64,000 nt of DNA. Origin: Synechococcus sp. KORDI-52. GTDB taxonomy: Bacteria; Cyanobacteriota; Cyanobacteriia; PCC-6307; Cyanobiaceae. Made by a program: the position numbers and the translations under genes. The notes under the pieces were generated by a model, which made no database searches, was not told the origin of the DNA, and saw nothing but the letters and a program-made list of their open reading frames with translations. Where the stretch lies: positions 868,001 through 932,000 of the forward strand of contig NZ_CP006271.1 of assembly GCF_000737595.1 (NCBI RefSeq). The letters run 5' to 3'. Shown here one piece after another: positions 1 to 11,422 of the stretch (positions are counted from its first letter, which is position 1; the number at the start of each line of letters is the position of its first letter).

Positions 1-2776
<2,776 letters not shown>

Positions 2777-2886
2777 ACAATTTGGTTCTTGCCTGAAGAC
2801 TCAAAACTTTGTTTGATTCAGACGTGCAGCGTAAGCTGTAGATCCTATGCAGTTCTCAGGGTTCATCCCTTGAGAATGTTGAACTA

Positions 2887-3005
2887 TCCTGGTGTCCATG
2901 GCGGTGTGGTCCCACTCCGATCCATCCCGAACTCGGTTGTGAAACGCATCAGCGGCGACGATATTTGGGGGGTAGCCCCCTGAGAAAATAGCTCGATGCC
3001 AGGTA
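2887..3005 (+). rRNA. rrf: 5S ribosomal RNA
   Basis: A 5S rRNA of about 119 bases lies some 110 bases after the 23S gene. It has the usual TCCTGGTGTC start, the CCGAACTCGGTTGTGAAAC core and a 3' end that pairs with the 5' end. The order 23S-5S is the normal bacterial rrn arrangement; ends are approximate by a few bases. Confidence 0.95.
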
Positions 3006-3071
3006 AAACATTCTCTCCATAGGTTGATGATGTGCTGATTGCTGAAGCAATTACCGTCACCACCCCCGAAG

Positions 3072-3100
3072 AAGCCACCTCATCATGAGGTGGCTTTTTT
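3072..3100 (+). terminator. Rho-independent terminator of the rRNA operon
   Basis: A GCCACCT / AGGTGGC stem closes a small loop and is followed by TTTTTT, 70 bases after the 5S gene. Placement and shape fit the end of the rRNA operon. Confidence 0.9.
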
Positions 3101-3134
3101 GATGTAAAGTTTACAAAGTCTTCCGCGCAACCTC

Positions 3135-4067
3135 GTGCAAAGACGCTCCTTTTCTCGACAATTCAGTACGCGCATTTGGCGAGCCTGTCAGCGATGGAAT
3201 AACGCTGAATGTGTAGATCTGAGTGCCGCATTTGCCTATTACGTCCTTCAGTCTTTTTTCCCTCTGCTACTCATTGCTTTGTCTGTGGCAGCCAGGCTTT
3301 TTGGGCGACCTGACAGTTTGGATAATGTATTGGCTTCGGTGACGCAGGTGCTGCCACCGTCCGTCACCACTCTGGTGGATTCCACCTTGCGTGGCTTGGT
3401 TGAGCAAGGTTTCGGGGCTGGAATTCTCGGTGTTGTCGTTCTTCTGCTCACTGCAAGCAATGCTTATCTCACCCTTCAGCGTGGTGCGGATCGGCTTTGG
3501 TCTGAGATTTTGCCTGAGCCTTCCACAACACGATCATGGTCGCAGCAGCTGCTGTTGTTTTGCCGAAACCGCATCGAAGCGTTTCTTACGGTTTTTGCAA
3601 TCTCAATTTTAATTGTGATTGAGCAGTTGTTGCTGAGCGTCCAACGTCTTCCCGAAGGCATTCTGAATGTGCTGGATGGCTTCATTCCTGGGTTGATCAG
3701 TCTGGTTAGAAGTAGTCCGATTCTTCCCGTGGGGCGCATTCTGATTCCCGCCTTGATCCTCTCCTTCTTGGCGTTGCTGCTTCAAAGTCTGTTGCCGAGT
3801 CGGAGAGTTCCAATCATGCCGCTCATTCCCGGTTCATTGTTGATCGGGTTTGGTTTGGCTTTTCTCAATTCGACTCTTAGCCTAAGTATTGTTTCGCTTG
3901 GGAATCGTTTTCAGGCCTACGGTGTGATTGGTGGTGTTTTGGTGTTGACATTCTGGGTGTGGTTGGTCGGTGTCATTCTTTATTTTGGCCAATGCTTAAG
4001 TGTTGAACTTGCTGAAGTTCGACTGAATCAATCTCGGCCCGGGGAACCGAACAGCCTGATGCCTTGA
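3135..4067 (+). CDS. YihY/virulence factor BrkB family membrane protein
   Basis: A 310-residue inner-membrane protein of the YihY/BrkB (UPF0761) family, once mis-named ribonuclease BN; its function is not established. The N-terminal part has the family's pattern of an aromatic/hydrophobic stretch (SAAFAYYVLQSFFPLLLIA, about residues 29-47), and several more long hydrophobic segments follow, with a last pair near residues 225-290. The start is a GTG at 3135; length is normal for the family. It stands alone after the rRNA terminator, 47 bases before the next plus-strand gene. Confidence 0.85.
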   Translation: MQRRSFSRQFSTRIWRACQRWNNAECVDLSAAFAYYVLQSFFPLLLIALSVAARLFGRPDSLDNVLASVTQVLPPSVTTLVDSTLRGLVEQGFGAGILGVVVLLLTASNAYLTLQRGADRLWSEILPEPSTTRSWSQQLLLFCRNRIEAFLTVFAISILIVIEQLLLSVQRLPEGILNVLDGFIPGLISLVRSSPILPVGRILIPALILSFLALLLQSLLPSRRVPIMPLIPGSLLIGFGLAFLNSTLSLSIVSLGNRFQAYGVIGGVLVLTFWVWLVGVILYFGQCLSVELAEVRLNQSRPGEPNSLMP

Positions 4068-4114
4068 ACTTCGTTTCAACTCTGCGAAGCTGAATTGACG
4101 GACGCTTTCCGTTG

Positions 4115-4471
4115 ATGTCAATGAATCGACCACCAGCAGTGTTGTGGATTGCAGTCGTCTTGCTGCTCCTTGTGCCAACAGCTGCTGGACGCTTGTTGCT
4201 GGACCTGGCAGGCGGTCTGTTGCTTACCTTGCTAGCCCTCCCCTTGATTCTCTCCGGTCTGGGTTGGATTGGTTGGAAACTCTTGCAATCCAGGCTGATC
4301 ATTTGTTCAGCTTGCGGCGCCACCGGCTTCAAAGGTTCACCGGTCTGTGGAGTCTGCGGAACGCCCTTCGCCGCAGGTGTAGACGGCCCAGGAGCATCGT
4401 CCGTCGCGTCGACTCCGGCCAGCGACTGCACGATTGATGTGATCGCTCAGGACGTGGATTCCGACTCCTGA
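4115..4471 (+). CDS. Small membrane protein with C-terminal zinc-ribbon motif
   Basis: About 118 residues and not a family I recognise. Two hydrophobic segments (about residues 9-28 and 31-55) form a likely hairpin, followed by a CX2C-X10-CX2C motif (CSACG ... CGVCG, about residues 69-86) that looks like a rubredoxin/zinc-ribbon knuckle facing the cytoplasm, then a flexible Ser/Ala/Asp tail. Start could be TTG 4112, ATG 4115 or ATG 4121; ATG 4115 is chosen without a clear ribosome binding site. Its 3' end overlaps the convergent DUF2834 gene by 25 bases. Confidence 0.65.
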   Translation: MSMNRPPAVLWIAVVLLLLVPTAAGRLLLDLAGGLLLTLLALPLILSGLGWIGWKLLQSRLIICSACGATGFKGSPVCGVCGTPFAAGVDGPGASSVASTPASDCTIDVIAQDVDSDS

Positions 4472-4800
4472 GCCTGCAGTTGCCGTTCCCGCAAGAACAA
4501 GAAAAACGGAGCAGCACAGGCAAACGCCACGCCGAAACTCAGGGGTATGGCCAGCCACCAGCCTTTGATCTTCTGGCGTGGCCCTTCCACGCAGATCCAG
4601 AGAGTGACGGCACTTGCACCCACCAGCAGATCAGCGCTCAACGAGCGCGATGCCGCTGTACTGCTGGCATCGGAGATGAACCGCGCCAGATCGAAAGCCT
4701 GTCCACCGCTCTCAGCGATGAATTCCAGGTTGGCCTTCCAGGGCAGGATCGCTCCCAACAGGGCCAGCAGTAGATAAATCCAAGGCAGGGCTTTACGCAT
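4447..4800 (-). CDS. DUF2834 domain membrane protein
   Basis: A 117-residue protein with three hydrophobic segments (about 5-22, 58-72, 83-103) and the pattern of the cyanobacterial DUF2834 family, including the LPW near residue 19 and a FLFLRER near residue 100. Function unknown. Its ATG lies inside the end of xseB (8-base overlap), so it is probably translated with xseB in an xseA-xseB-DUF2834 operon. The 3' end runs into the convergent zinc-ribbon gene. Confidence 0.8.
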   Translation of the reverse strand: MRKALPWIYLLLALLGAILPWKANLEFIAESGGQAFDLARFISDASSTAASRSLSADLLVGASAVTLWICVEGPRQKIKGWWLAIPLSFGVAFACAAPFFLFLRERQLQAQESESTS

Positions 4801-5062
4801 CGTTTGTGGCTTTCAGGGTTGTGGGATCGAGCTCGACAATCGACTGTTCCACGCTGTCGAGCAGGGTCTGGCAGCGGCACAGATACACCTCGCCGTGGAG
4901 CACTTTTTGCTGCAAGTCCGCCAAAGGAACACTGTCGTTCTGCAGCTCAGCAAGCAGCAGATCCAGAGCCTGCATGGCTTCTTCGTAGCTCAGGCCTTCG
5001 GCATCCTTGCGCCACGCCTCGATGCGATCACGCTGTTCTTTGTTGACTTGGCGCTTGCTCAT
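4793..5062 (-). CDS. xseB: Exodeoxyribonuclease VII small subunit
   Basis: An 89-residue protein with the family's signature helix pattern: SYEEAMQALDLLLAELQNDSVPLADL, matching the usual F-E-x-A-L-x-x-L-E-x-I-V-x-x-L-E of XseB, then a charged second helix. It binds the large subunit to form exonuclease VII, which degrades single-stranded DNA into oligonucleotides. Its ATG overlaps the xseA stop by one base, showing coupling to xseA. Confidence 0.9.
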   Translation of the reverse strand: MSKRQVNKEQRDRIEAWRKDAEGLSYEEAMQALDLLLAELQNDSVPLADLQQKVLHGEVYLCRCQTLLDSVEQSIVELDPTTLKATNDA

Positions 5063-6261
5063 CAGGAGTTGGTGTTGGGTGCACTGCGCTGGATCTGATC
5101 GACCCGGGCCTCAAGGCTTCCGTCGCTCATTCGAATGTTGAGCTGATCACCGATCTTGACGGATTCCAGGTCTGAAATGGGATCGCCGGCGTTGGTGCTG
5201 ACCAGGGCCAAGCCGCGTTTCAGCCAGCGTTCCGGTGAAAGCGCCTTGAGCAATTGGTGCTTCTGGGCTAGTGCCTGCCGATGGCGTTTGATCTTCTCCA
5301 GTGGAGACTGTTGCTGAAGGCCAACGGCCCGATCCTGCAGGCGCTGACGCTCCCGAAGGATTCTCCCCAGCAGCGCGTCTTTCAATCGGTTTTGTCGTTG
5401 CGCCAGTCCCTGGCGTTCCGCCTCGCGGTCAGGCAGCAGCGCCACGATCGCTGCCGTGGGTGTGGCTGCGCGATGGTCTGCCACCAGATCGGCGACGGTG
5501 AGATCGTCCTCATGCCCCAGGCCTGTCACCACAGGTATGGGGTAGTTCGCCAGGAGGCGGCAAAGCACCTCGTTGTCGAACACCGCGAGGTCTTCCCGGC
5601 TGCCACCGCCGCGGGCAAGCACCAAAGCTTCCAGTCCCAACTCGTCTGTGCGCTCGGCCAAGGCTTCCAGGGTGCTGATGATCGCCGGTGCCACGGAACC
5701 CTGCACCGGAATCGGCACCACAATCAGTTGCGTCAGGGGCCAGCGTTCTGCCGCGGTACGGAGCATGTCGGCCAGGGCGGAGCTCGGCACGCTGGTGAGC
5801 ACCGCGATGGAGGCAGGTTGGCTTGGAAGCGGCCTTATACGGCTGGGGTTGATCACCCCCTCCTGTTCCAACACTTGCCGCACCCGTTCAAAGTCGCGGA
5901 GCACCGTGCTGAGGCTGGGGCGGATGTCCAGCGCCTGAACCGTGAGGCTGGCCCGCGCTGCCCAGAAATTGAGCTTGCCCACCACCGTGACGCCGTCACC
6001 GTCCTTGGGTTGATAGCTCAATTGGGCCAGTTTCGAAGCCCACACCACACCGGAAATGCTGGCGGAGCCGTCCGTGAGGGTGAGCCAGAGGTGGCCCTTT
6101 TTGAGTTGAGGTCGGGAGACAGTGGCTTCCAGTAAAAAACGCGGCGCAAAACCGCGTTCGAGCAGGCTTCCGATGGCTGTGTTCAGCTCAGCAACGGAAT
6201 AGGTCGGAAGACGATCAACGCTCAAGGCGGCTGTAGGCGTAACCCCAGTAGATGCAGACAA
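5062..6261 (-). CDS. xseA: Exodeoxyribonuclease VII large subunit
   Basis: Catalytic subunit of exonuclease VII, acting on single-stranded DNA in repair. It has an N-terminal OB-fold region (about residues 21-110, with GHLWLTLTDGSASISGVVW), then the nuclease core with LIVVPIPVQG, LVLARGGGSREDLAVF and VVTGLGHEDDLTVADLVADHRAATPTAA. Length (about 400) is slightly short in the C-terminal coiled coil but normal for cyanobacteria. Two TTG starts are possible: 6261, or one near 6224 giving MSVDRLPTYS, which lies right beside the stop of the upstream gene and may be the better choice. Confidence 0.95.
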   Translation of the reverse strand: MSASTGVTPTAALSVDRLPTYSVAELNTAIGSLLERGFAPRFLLEATVSRPQLKKGHLWLTLTDGSASISGVVWASKLAQLSYQPKDGDGVTVVGKLNFWAARASLTVQALDIRPSLSTVLRDFERVRQVLEQEGVINPSRIRPLPSQPASIAVLTSVPSSALADMLRTAAERWPLTQLIVVPIPVQGSVAPAIISTLEALAERTDELGLEALVLARGGGSREDLAVFDNEVLCRLLANYPIPVVTGLGHEDDLTVADLVADHRAATPTAAIVALLPDREAERQGLAQRQNRLKDALLGRILRERQRLQDRAVGLQQQSPLEKIKRHRQALAQKHQLLKALSPERWLKRGLALVSTNAGDPISDLESVKIGDQLNIRMSDGSLEARVDQIQRSAPNTNS

Positions 6262-6418
6262 TGGCCGAGATGCTGGTCAGCAGAATGCCCCAGTGCTGGT
6301 GGATCTGGGTGGCACCAATCGTGCAGATCACCAAGGCGCTGCTGAGCAGCCTTGATCCATCACGTCTGTTCTGAACGTAAAGCGGTGCCAACGATTGCCT
6401 CGGTGGAATCCTCCCCAC
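6215..6418 (-). CDS. Small conserved-looking membrane protein
   Basis: A 67-residue protein starting at GTG 6418. It has a basic N-terminus and two short hydrophobic stretches (about residues 26-37 and 45-60) and ends with a charged YSRLER tail. Not recognised. It overlaps the start of xseA, so the two are probably co-transcribed; the protein frame is preferred because its spacing to xseA is operon-like. Confidence 0.55.
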   Translation of the reverse strand: MGRIPPRQSLAPLYVQNRRDGSRLLSSALVICTIGATQIHQHWGILLTSISAIVCIYWGYAYSRLER

Positions 6419-6452
6419 TGTGATGCATCAGCGGTGGCTGGTGGAGAGGCAA

Positions 6453-6482
6453 CAAAAAACCCCCCGGCGAGCCAGGGGGTTC
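6453..6482 (-). terminator. Rho-independent terminator after hli
   Basis: Read on the minus strand, AACCCCC pairs with GGGGGGTT around a short loop and is followed by TTTTTTGTT. It lies 20 bases past the stop of the hli gene and also insulates it from the xseA operon. Confidence 0.85.
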
Positions 6483-6502
6483 TGTGAATCCGCGAAGCGG
6501 AA

Positions 6503-6643
6503 TCAGCCGAGGCCGATCTGGGACAGGATGCCTTGGCCGGTCAGGAGCTCGGTGCCGAGGCCGATCACGATGCCCAGCATGGCCAGACGACCGTTCCAGG
6601 TTTCAGCGAAGTTGACGAAGCCGAAGCGTGCGTTGTCAGACAT
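6503..6643 (-). CDS. hli: High-light-inducible protein (single-helix CAB-like)
   Basis: A 46-residue protein not long enough for most gene finders. It reads MSDNARFGFVNFAETWNGRL, then AMLGIVIGLGTELLTG and a short tail. The chlorophyll-binding ExxNGRxAM signature is present (ETWNGRLAM) with one membrane helix. Such proteins sit in the thylakoid near photosystem II, bind chlorophyll and carotenoid and protect against excess light. The ATG is at 6643; it stands as a single gene with its own terminator downstream. Confidence 0.93.
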   Translation of the reverse strand: MSDNARFGFVNFAETWNGRLAMLGIVIGLGTELLTGQGILSQIGLG

Positions 6644-6669
6644 GGATGGGAACCAGTTGGGTTGGGACA

Positions 6670-6677
6670 AATGTAAC
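6670..6677 (-). promoter_or_regulatory. Possible HLR1 half-site upstream of hli
   Basis: On the minus strand GTTACATT lies 27 bases upstream of the hli ATG. It matches one half of the HLR1 direct repeat (G/T)TTACA(T/A)(T/A) bound by the response regulator RpaB at high-light genes. The second half at the required spacing is not recognisable, so it may instead be part of a -10 box (TACATT). Confidence 0.3.
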
Positions 6678-6731
6678 AAAGGTTGGAGTTTTGTTGAGTG
6701 TGTTAACGGCTACGTGCCGGGCTTTTCCTGG

Positions 6732-9236
6732 TCAGGGTTGCTGGCCGCTCGACCGACGTTTGGTTCGGGCCGTCGGCAGCGCTTGCCGGGGATCGTCGGG
6801 CCAGGGGTGCTTGGGGTAACGCCCCCGCATCTCCCGGCGTACCTCCTGGTAGCTGCCTTGCCAGAAACCTTTGAGGTCGCGGGTGCGTTGCAGGGGACGT
6901 CCGGCTGGTGAGAGCAGTTCCAGCGTGACGGGGATGCGGCCATGCAACACGTGGGGGCCATTGTCAGATCCGAACATCTCCTGCAATTTCACGGCAAGGA
7001 TCACCTCGTCAGCGGTGTAGAGAAGTGCCGCTTGCCGGCCGGAGGGGATCGGGATGCGGCGCGGCAGCAGACCATCCAGCTGTTGCCTGAGGCTCCAGTC
7101 CAGATCGCCCCAGAGTGCTTCTTCTAAGACTGTCGCGCTGATGTCGCTCCAGCCCAGGCAGCCCTCCAGGCTCGGACCAAGCCAGATGTCGGCCTGCTTC
7201 AGCAGCGTTGTCAGATCGCGATCAGGCCAAGGGGGGCCCACCTGTTGGTGCATCCATGCCAGCCGTTGGCGCAGCTGAGTGCTGCTGTCCGTCCAGGGCA
7301 GCACATCAAGGTTGCCATGCCTCTCCAGCTGCTCGATCAACAGGGTGCGGCACAGCGCTGCGGATGGCGAAGCCTGTGGCGTGCGGCGCACCACCAACGC
7401 CCCTAGTTGGAGCAGGCGTTCGGCACGGACCCGCTGGCGTTCGGGATCCCAGCTGGCCTCGTCCTGCCAGTGGCCGTCGCGCTCAGCGATGCTCTCTAGG
7501 GTGCTTTGGCTCAGGGCCACGGCCATCTGGATCCGCGTGTCCCGGCCGCCCATGTCCACCCTGGCGACGGCCAGGGCAGGACTGCCTTGGAGCGGATCCC
7601 AGGGCAGCAGGGTTGCTCCGCGGCCCTGACGCAGCTGATAGCGACCGGTTTGCTGCGGGCGCTGTTGCGCCAACCATTCCGGAAAGGCCGCCAGGATCAG
7701 ATCGCCAGCATTGACGGCAGCCTTTCGCTCCTTGGGTGAGGTGCCCAGTTGCTTCAGTTGGCGGCGGAGTTGCTGACTGAGCGTTCGCAGGGATGGATGG
7801 CGCTGGATGCTGTTGAGCCGGGCCTCGAGATCGCTGCCGATCTGGCGGCGATCGAAGGGATCCCGTTCGCTGAGGATGGCCGCCAGATCACATCCCAGCT
7901 GGGGGGCGCCCTGTTCATGGGCTTCCAGCAGCAGCATGCCGAGACGGGGGTGAACGCCAAGGCTGCTGATCAGGCGACCCCGTTCACTGATGCGGCCGTC
8001 CTCTTTCAGTAGCCCGAGCTGCTGCAGCCCGTGCTGTCCTTCCTTCATGGCCGCTGCTGGAGGGGGATCCAGCCAGGGCAGGTCGTCGCCCAGTCCCGCT
8101 CCCCACTGGGCCAGTTCCATCAGAACGGGCTGGGGATCGGCCAGCAGCAGGTCAGGGGGGTGAAAGGGTGGCCGTCGCTGTTGCTCCGCGGGAGACCAGA
8201 GGCGGATGCAGCGGCCCGGGCATTGCCGGCCTGCCCGGCCCCGGCGCTGCTCCGCACTGGCCAGGCTGGAGGCGGTGGTTTCCAGGCCCTCCATGCGGGT
8301 GTTGGGGTCGTAGCGCAGTTGACGGCTGAGGCCGCTGTCAATCACCAGACGCACCCCGTCGATCGTCAAGGAGCTCTCGGCAATGGCGCTGGCCAGGATG
8401 ATGCTGCCGTCCTGGTTTGGGTCGCAGCGGTGCAGAGCTGAACTCTGCTGCTGCAAGGGCAGTTGACCATGCAGCGCCTGAATCTTCCAGTTCTGCAGTG
8501 ATGGGGCGGCCGTCAGGGTCTGCCTGCAGCGTTCAATCTCCGCCAGTCCCGGGAGGAAGACCAGAACACCGCTGCCTCGTGGTTGGTCGAGGGCGTGCTC
8601 TTCGATGGCGCGTAACACTTGCTTCGGCAGGGGTTCGTCCGGCCGTGGTGGTTGGTGGTGGGTGTCCACCGGGTAACAGCGTCCTGGGCTTTCCAGCACC
8701 GTCGCTTCGGGCAGTCGTTCCTTCAGATCGGAAAGATCCAGCGTGGCTGACATCAAGATCACGGCCAGGTCTGGATTCAGCAGCGGGCGTGCTTCCCGCA
8801 GCAGGGCGAGGGACAGATCCGCATCACGCCCCCGCTCATGAAATTCATCGAAGATCACGCACCCCACCCCATCCAGCGAGGGGTCGCGTTGCAAGCGCCG
8901 CAGAAAGAGCCCGTCTGTGATCACCTCCACCTGGGTGCGGCTGGATCGCTTCTGTTCCCCGCGCACCGCGTAACCAATGCGTGCGCCAACCTCTTCTCCC
9001 AGGCTCGCGGCGAGGCGGGCGGCTGCGGCTTTGGTGGCGAGCCGTCGCGGCTCGATCATCCAGATGTTCTTTTCATGCCCAAAGACGCTTGTTCCTTCGT
9101 TGACAGCTCCGATCAGCGCCAGGGGAACGCGTGTGGTCTTGCCTGCCCCTGGGGGTGCCTGCAGCAGAACCGTTTGCCCCGGCCGAACTTCGGAACAGAT
9201 CCGTGCCAGCAGGGCGTCAATCGGAAACTGACTCAA
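6732..9236 (-). CDS. hrpB: ATP-dependent helicase HrpB
   Basis: An 834-residue DEAH-type helicase. Visible motifs in order: Walker A GAGKTTRVPL (about residues 30-39), motif II DEFHERGRDADLSLALL, motif III SATLD, motif VI QRRGRAGRQCPGRCIRLW (about residues 335-352), then helicase-associated and C-terminal HrpB domains including RKAAVNAGDLILAAFPEWLA. Length is typical of HrpB. The start is TTG 9236. The family's role in bacteria is poorly defined. It follows a 34-residue gene by 19 bases. Confidence 0.93.
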   Translation of the reverse strand: MSQFPIDALLARICSEVRPGQTVLLQAPPGAGKTTRVPLALIGAVNEGTSVFGHEKNIWMIEPRRLATKAAAARLAASLGEEVGARIGYAVRGEQKRSSRTQVEVITDGLFLRRLQRDPSLDGVGCVIFDEFHERGRDADLSLALLREARPLLNPDLAVILMSATLDLSDLKERLPEATVLESPGRCYPVDTHHQPPRPDEPLPKQVLRAIEEHALDQPRGSGVLVFLPGLAEIERCRQTLTAAPSLQNWKIQALHGQLPLQQQSSALHRCDPNQDGSIILASAIAESSLTIDGVRLVIDSGLSRQLRYDPNTRMEGLETTASSLASAEQRRGRAGRQCPGRCIRLWSPAEQQRRPPFHPPDLLLADPQPVLMELAQWGAGLGDDLPWLDPPPAAAMKEGQHGLQQLGLLKEDGRISERGRLISSLGVHPRLGMLLLEAHEQGAPQLGCDLAAILSERDPFDRRQIGSDLEARLNSIQRHPSLRTLSQQLRRQLKQLGTSPKERKAAVNAGDLILAAFPEWLAQQRPQQTGRYQLRQGRGATLLPWDPLQGSPALAVARVDMGGRDTRIQMAVALSQSTLESIAERDGHWQDEASWDPERQRVRAERLLQLGALVVRRTPQASPSAALCRTLLIEQLERHGNLDVLPWTDSSTQLRQRLAWMHQQVGPPWPDRDLTTLLKQADIWLGPSLEGCLGWSDISATVLEEALWGDLDWSLRQQLDGLLPRRIPIPSGRQAALLYTADEVILAVKLQEMFGSDNGPHVLHGRIPVTLELLSPAGRPLQRTRDLKGFWQGSYQEVRREMRGRYPKHPWPDDPRQALPTARTKRRSSGQQP

Positions 9237-9255
9237 AGCGGTGAGGCCGCTCGAT

Positions 9256-9360
9256 TCACGGCACGAGATTCATCAGGCCCAGCAGAAGCAGGCTGCTGAT
9301 GGCGCCGACGGCAGCCAGCAGCCGCACCAGGGGACCGATGGAAACAGCAAGGGAGGCCAT
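9256..9360 (-). CDS. 34-residue single-helix membrane peptide
   Basis: A short frame from ATG 9360 encodes a peptide beginning MASLAVSIGPLVRLLAAVGA and ending LLGLMNLVP. Nearly all of it is one hydrophobic helix. It resembles photosystem or cytochrome b6f small subunits in size but does not match the PsbX, PetL, PetM, PetN, PsaM or Psb30 sequences I remember. A GGG lies just before the ATG on the coding strand. A CCGGAG/CTCCGG hairpin (9378-9392) sits 17 bases upstream. It precedes hrpB by 19 bases. Confidence 0.5.
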   Translation of the reverse strand: MASLAVSIGPLVRLLAAVGAISSLLLLGLMNLVP

Positions 9361-9377
9361 GAAGGGTTTCTTAAAGG

Positions 9378-9392
9378 CCGGAGTGACTCCGG
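9378..9392 (-). terminator. Hairpin between two minus-strand genes
   Basis: A perfect CCGGAG-N3-CTCCGG hairpin, followed on the minus strand by CCTTTAAG with no clean T run. It may weakly terminate the 127-residue gene upstream or attenuate the 34-residue gene just downstream. Confidence 0.35.
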
Positions 9393-9458
9393 TCTAGCCC
9401 CCTTGCCTGTCACGCTGCTGCATTCATTCGCACGCCTTCACACAACCCATGCGCTGGA

Positions 9459-9842
9459 TCAGCGCACGTGGCGGGTTCCATCCACGGGGTGGTACTCCTC
9501 CCCGGTGAGCTCTTCAAACACGATCGCCGGCAGGCCAGTCTCGAACATGGTCTGGAGCGCTTCTTTGAGATACGGGTTCCAGCCTCCAGTGCTCACCTGG
9601 CCGTGGCGGACGGTCCAGTCCCAGGTGCCCTGAAGGTCACGGGGGATGCGACCTTCCCGGTCGCGACGGGCCACCAGGTCGAGTGATTCCACAAGCCCCA
9701 CGGTGATGGGGTCTTTGCCGTAGGCCGGGGTCAGACTCAGTTCCAGGCGAACTGGATCTTCTTTCATCAGCCGAAGCCGAAACCGGGGAGGCAGTTTGAG
9801 GCCCTTAATGACCGCAGCAACGATGCGTGTTCTCTGATCCAC
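9459..9842 (-). CDS. Hypothetical protein, probably soluble
   Basis: A 127-residue protein from a GTG start, with no membrane segment and no family I can name. It is rich in charged residues in its first half (LPPRFRLRLMKEDPVRLELSL) and has a tryptophan-rich centre (TWDWTVRHGQVSTGGWNPYLKEAL, about residues 78-101). The composition and lack of a better overlapping frame support a real gene. It lies 33 bases after the DUF2973 gene on the same strand. Confidence 0.7.
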   Translation of the reverse strand: MDQRTRIVAAVIKGLKLPPRFRLRLMKEDPVRLELSLTPAYGKDPITVGLVESLDLVARRDREGRIPRDLQGTWDWTVRHGQVSTGGWNPYLKEALQTMFETGLPAIVFEELTGEEYHPVDGTRHVR

Positions 9843-9875
9843 TCAGGCGACCCCTGTCGACTCCAAGCGCCCAAT

Positions 9876-10136
9876 TTATTCAGTGTCGGGTCCGGTGGCT
9901 GTCGAGGCCTCGTCATCGTCACTGCCAAAGCGCACCGTCAGCAGGGCTTCTTCAGTAATGCGCCCATCGCTGTCCAGCAGCTCCGGGTGGACGGTGACCT
10001 GGCCGGTGCGATCACTGGGGCTGTCGCCGATCGGACCGCTGGCAGCTCGAAAACCCTTGCCCATCACCCGGAAGGCCTGCCACAGCAAGGCCACGAACAA
10101 CGCTCCGTAGATGAGGGGAAACAGCGAACCGATCAT
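9876..10136 (-). CDS. DUF2973 family protein
   Basis: An 86-residue protein with one N-terminal membrane helix (about residues 6-24) and the DUF2973 hallmark DRTGQVTVHPELLDSDGRIT (about residues 42-61), followed by an acidic tail. The family is cyanobacterial and uncharacterised. It is divergent from the DegP-like protease; the 139 bases between them must hold both promoters. Confidence 0.85.
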   Translation of the reverse strand: MIGSLFPLIYGALFVALLWQAFRVMGKGFRAASGPIGDSPSDRTGQVTVHPELLDSDGRITEEALLTVRFGSDDDEASTATGPDTE

Positions 10137-10205
10137 GACCCTCCTATCCGACTGAACCTCTGCATTCTCACGCTATCGGGATCCCGGTTGCATGCGGTCA
10201 CAGCT

Positions 10206-10211
10206 TTGACA
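10206..10211 (+). promoter_or_regulatory. Possible -35 box for the HtrA-type protease gene
   Basis: TTGACA lies 65 bases before the GTG start in the divergent spacer. No convincing -10 box occurs at 16-18 bases, so this is only a candidate. Confidence 0.25.
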
Positions 10212-10275
10212 TGGACCGGGGCTTTCTGGCGATCTGGACCTACGTAGCGTCGAGGCATTCGATCGCTCTGCAGCT

Positions 10276-11412
10276 GTGATCTTGTCCCAGTCCCGTTCGC
10301 TCGTCGCCTCCGCCCTGGCGGGGGGATTCCTGGTGGCCGGAGTGTCGTCGATTCCCCTGGTTGTGCGTCCTCAAGAAGCGGTGGCACGTCCGGCGATCCA
10401 TCGCGACTCGTTCGTGGCTGACGCTGTCAAGCAAAGCGGGCCGGCTGTGGTCACCCTGGAGACGTCTCGGACTGTGAACCAGTCCACTGCTGCAGGTGTC
10501 CCCCCTGCCCTGATGCAGGATCCGTTGTTTCGCCATTTTTTCGGCATTCCACGCTCCAGTGGAGCGCGCTCCAGGATCCAACGCGGTCAAGGGAGTGGGG
10601 TCATCTTCGATGCCAAGGGCCTTCTCCTGACCAATGCCCACGTGGTGGAGGGTGCTGATCAACTCACCGTGGGCCTCTCTGATGGCAGACGTGTGTCTGC
10701 TCGGGTGGTGGGCAAGGACGAACTCACCGACCTGGCGGTGGTGCGTCTGGAGGGATCTGGTCCATGGCCGGTCGCGGCTCTCGGAGATTCCGATCGGCTC
10801 AGTGTGGGCGATTGGGCGATTGCCGTTGGCAATCCGTTCGGCTTGGAGAGCACGGTGACCCTGGGAATCATCAGCAACCTCAACCGCAACGTTGCCCAGC
10901 TTGGAATTTCAGGCAAGCGTCTCGATCTGATTCAGACCGATGCGGCGATCAATCCCGGTAATTCGGGTGGTCCACTGCTGAATGCCGATGGGGAGGTGAT
11001 CGGGATCAACACCCTGGTGCGATCAGGGCCTGGAGCGGGTCTTGGTTTTGCTATCCCCATCAATCGCGCCCGCACCATTGCAGAGCAGCTGGTGACCCGG
11101 GGCAAGGCTCGTCATCCGGTGATTGGTATCCGTCTGTCTCCGGTGCCAAGACCCACCCCCACATCCCCGGTGCCGCCAGGAGCAGTGATTCGTTCGGTCC
11201 AACCCGGGGGGCCGGCCGACCGTGCCGGACTCAAGGTTGATGACGTGATCACCAGTTTTGATGGTCAGCCTGTAGCCGATCCCGCAGCTGTGGTCAGCGC
11301 CATCGAACGGCGCGGCGTGGGTGCCACGGTTGCGCTGGAGGTGAAGCGTGGTCTGGCGCTTGTCACGCTTGACGTCAAGCCGGTCGATCTCTCGGAGTTG
11401 GCCCCCGGTTGA
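10276..11412 (+). CDS. HtrA/Deg-type serine protease with one PDZ domain
   Basis: A 378-residue S1C protease starting at GTG 10276. A hydrophobic N-terminus (about residues 9-30) suggests export or membrane anchoring. The trypsin-like domain has the triad His122 (TNAHVV), Asp152 (DLAVV) and Ser230 ([10 protein letters not shown]). One PDZ domain follows, with [22 protein letters not shown]. This domain plan matches cyanobacterial HhoA/HhoB/HtrA, which degrade or refold damaged envelope and thylakoid proteins; I cannot tell which paralogue this is. Confidence 0.95.
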   Translation: MILSQSRSLVASALAGGFLVAGVSSIPLVVRPQEAVARPAIHRDSFVADAVKQSGPAVVTLETSRTVNQSTAAGVPPALMQDPLFRHFFGIPRSSGARSRIQRGQGSGVIFDAKGLLLTNAHVVEGADQLTVGLSDGRRVSARVVGKDELTDLAVVRLEGSGPWPVAALGDSDRLSVGDWAIAVGNPFGLESTVTLGIISNLNRNVAQLGISGKRLDLIQTDAAINPGNSGGPLLNADGEVIGINTLVRSGPGAGLGFAIPINRARTIAEQLVTRGKARHPVIGIRLSPVPRPTPTSPVPPGAVIRSVQPGGPADRAGLKVDDVITSFDGQPVADPAAVVSAIERRGVGATVALEVKRGLALVTLDVKPVDLSELAPG

Positions 11413-11422
11413 AGGCTTGGCG

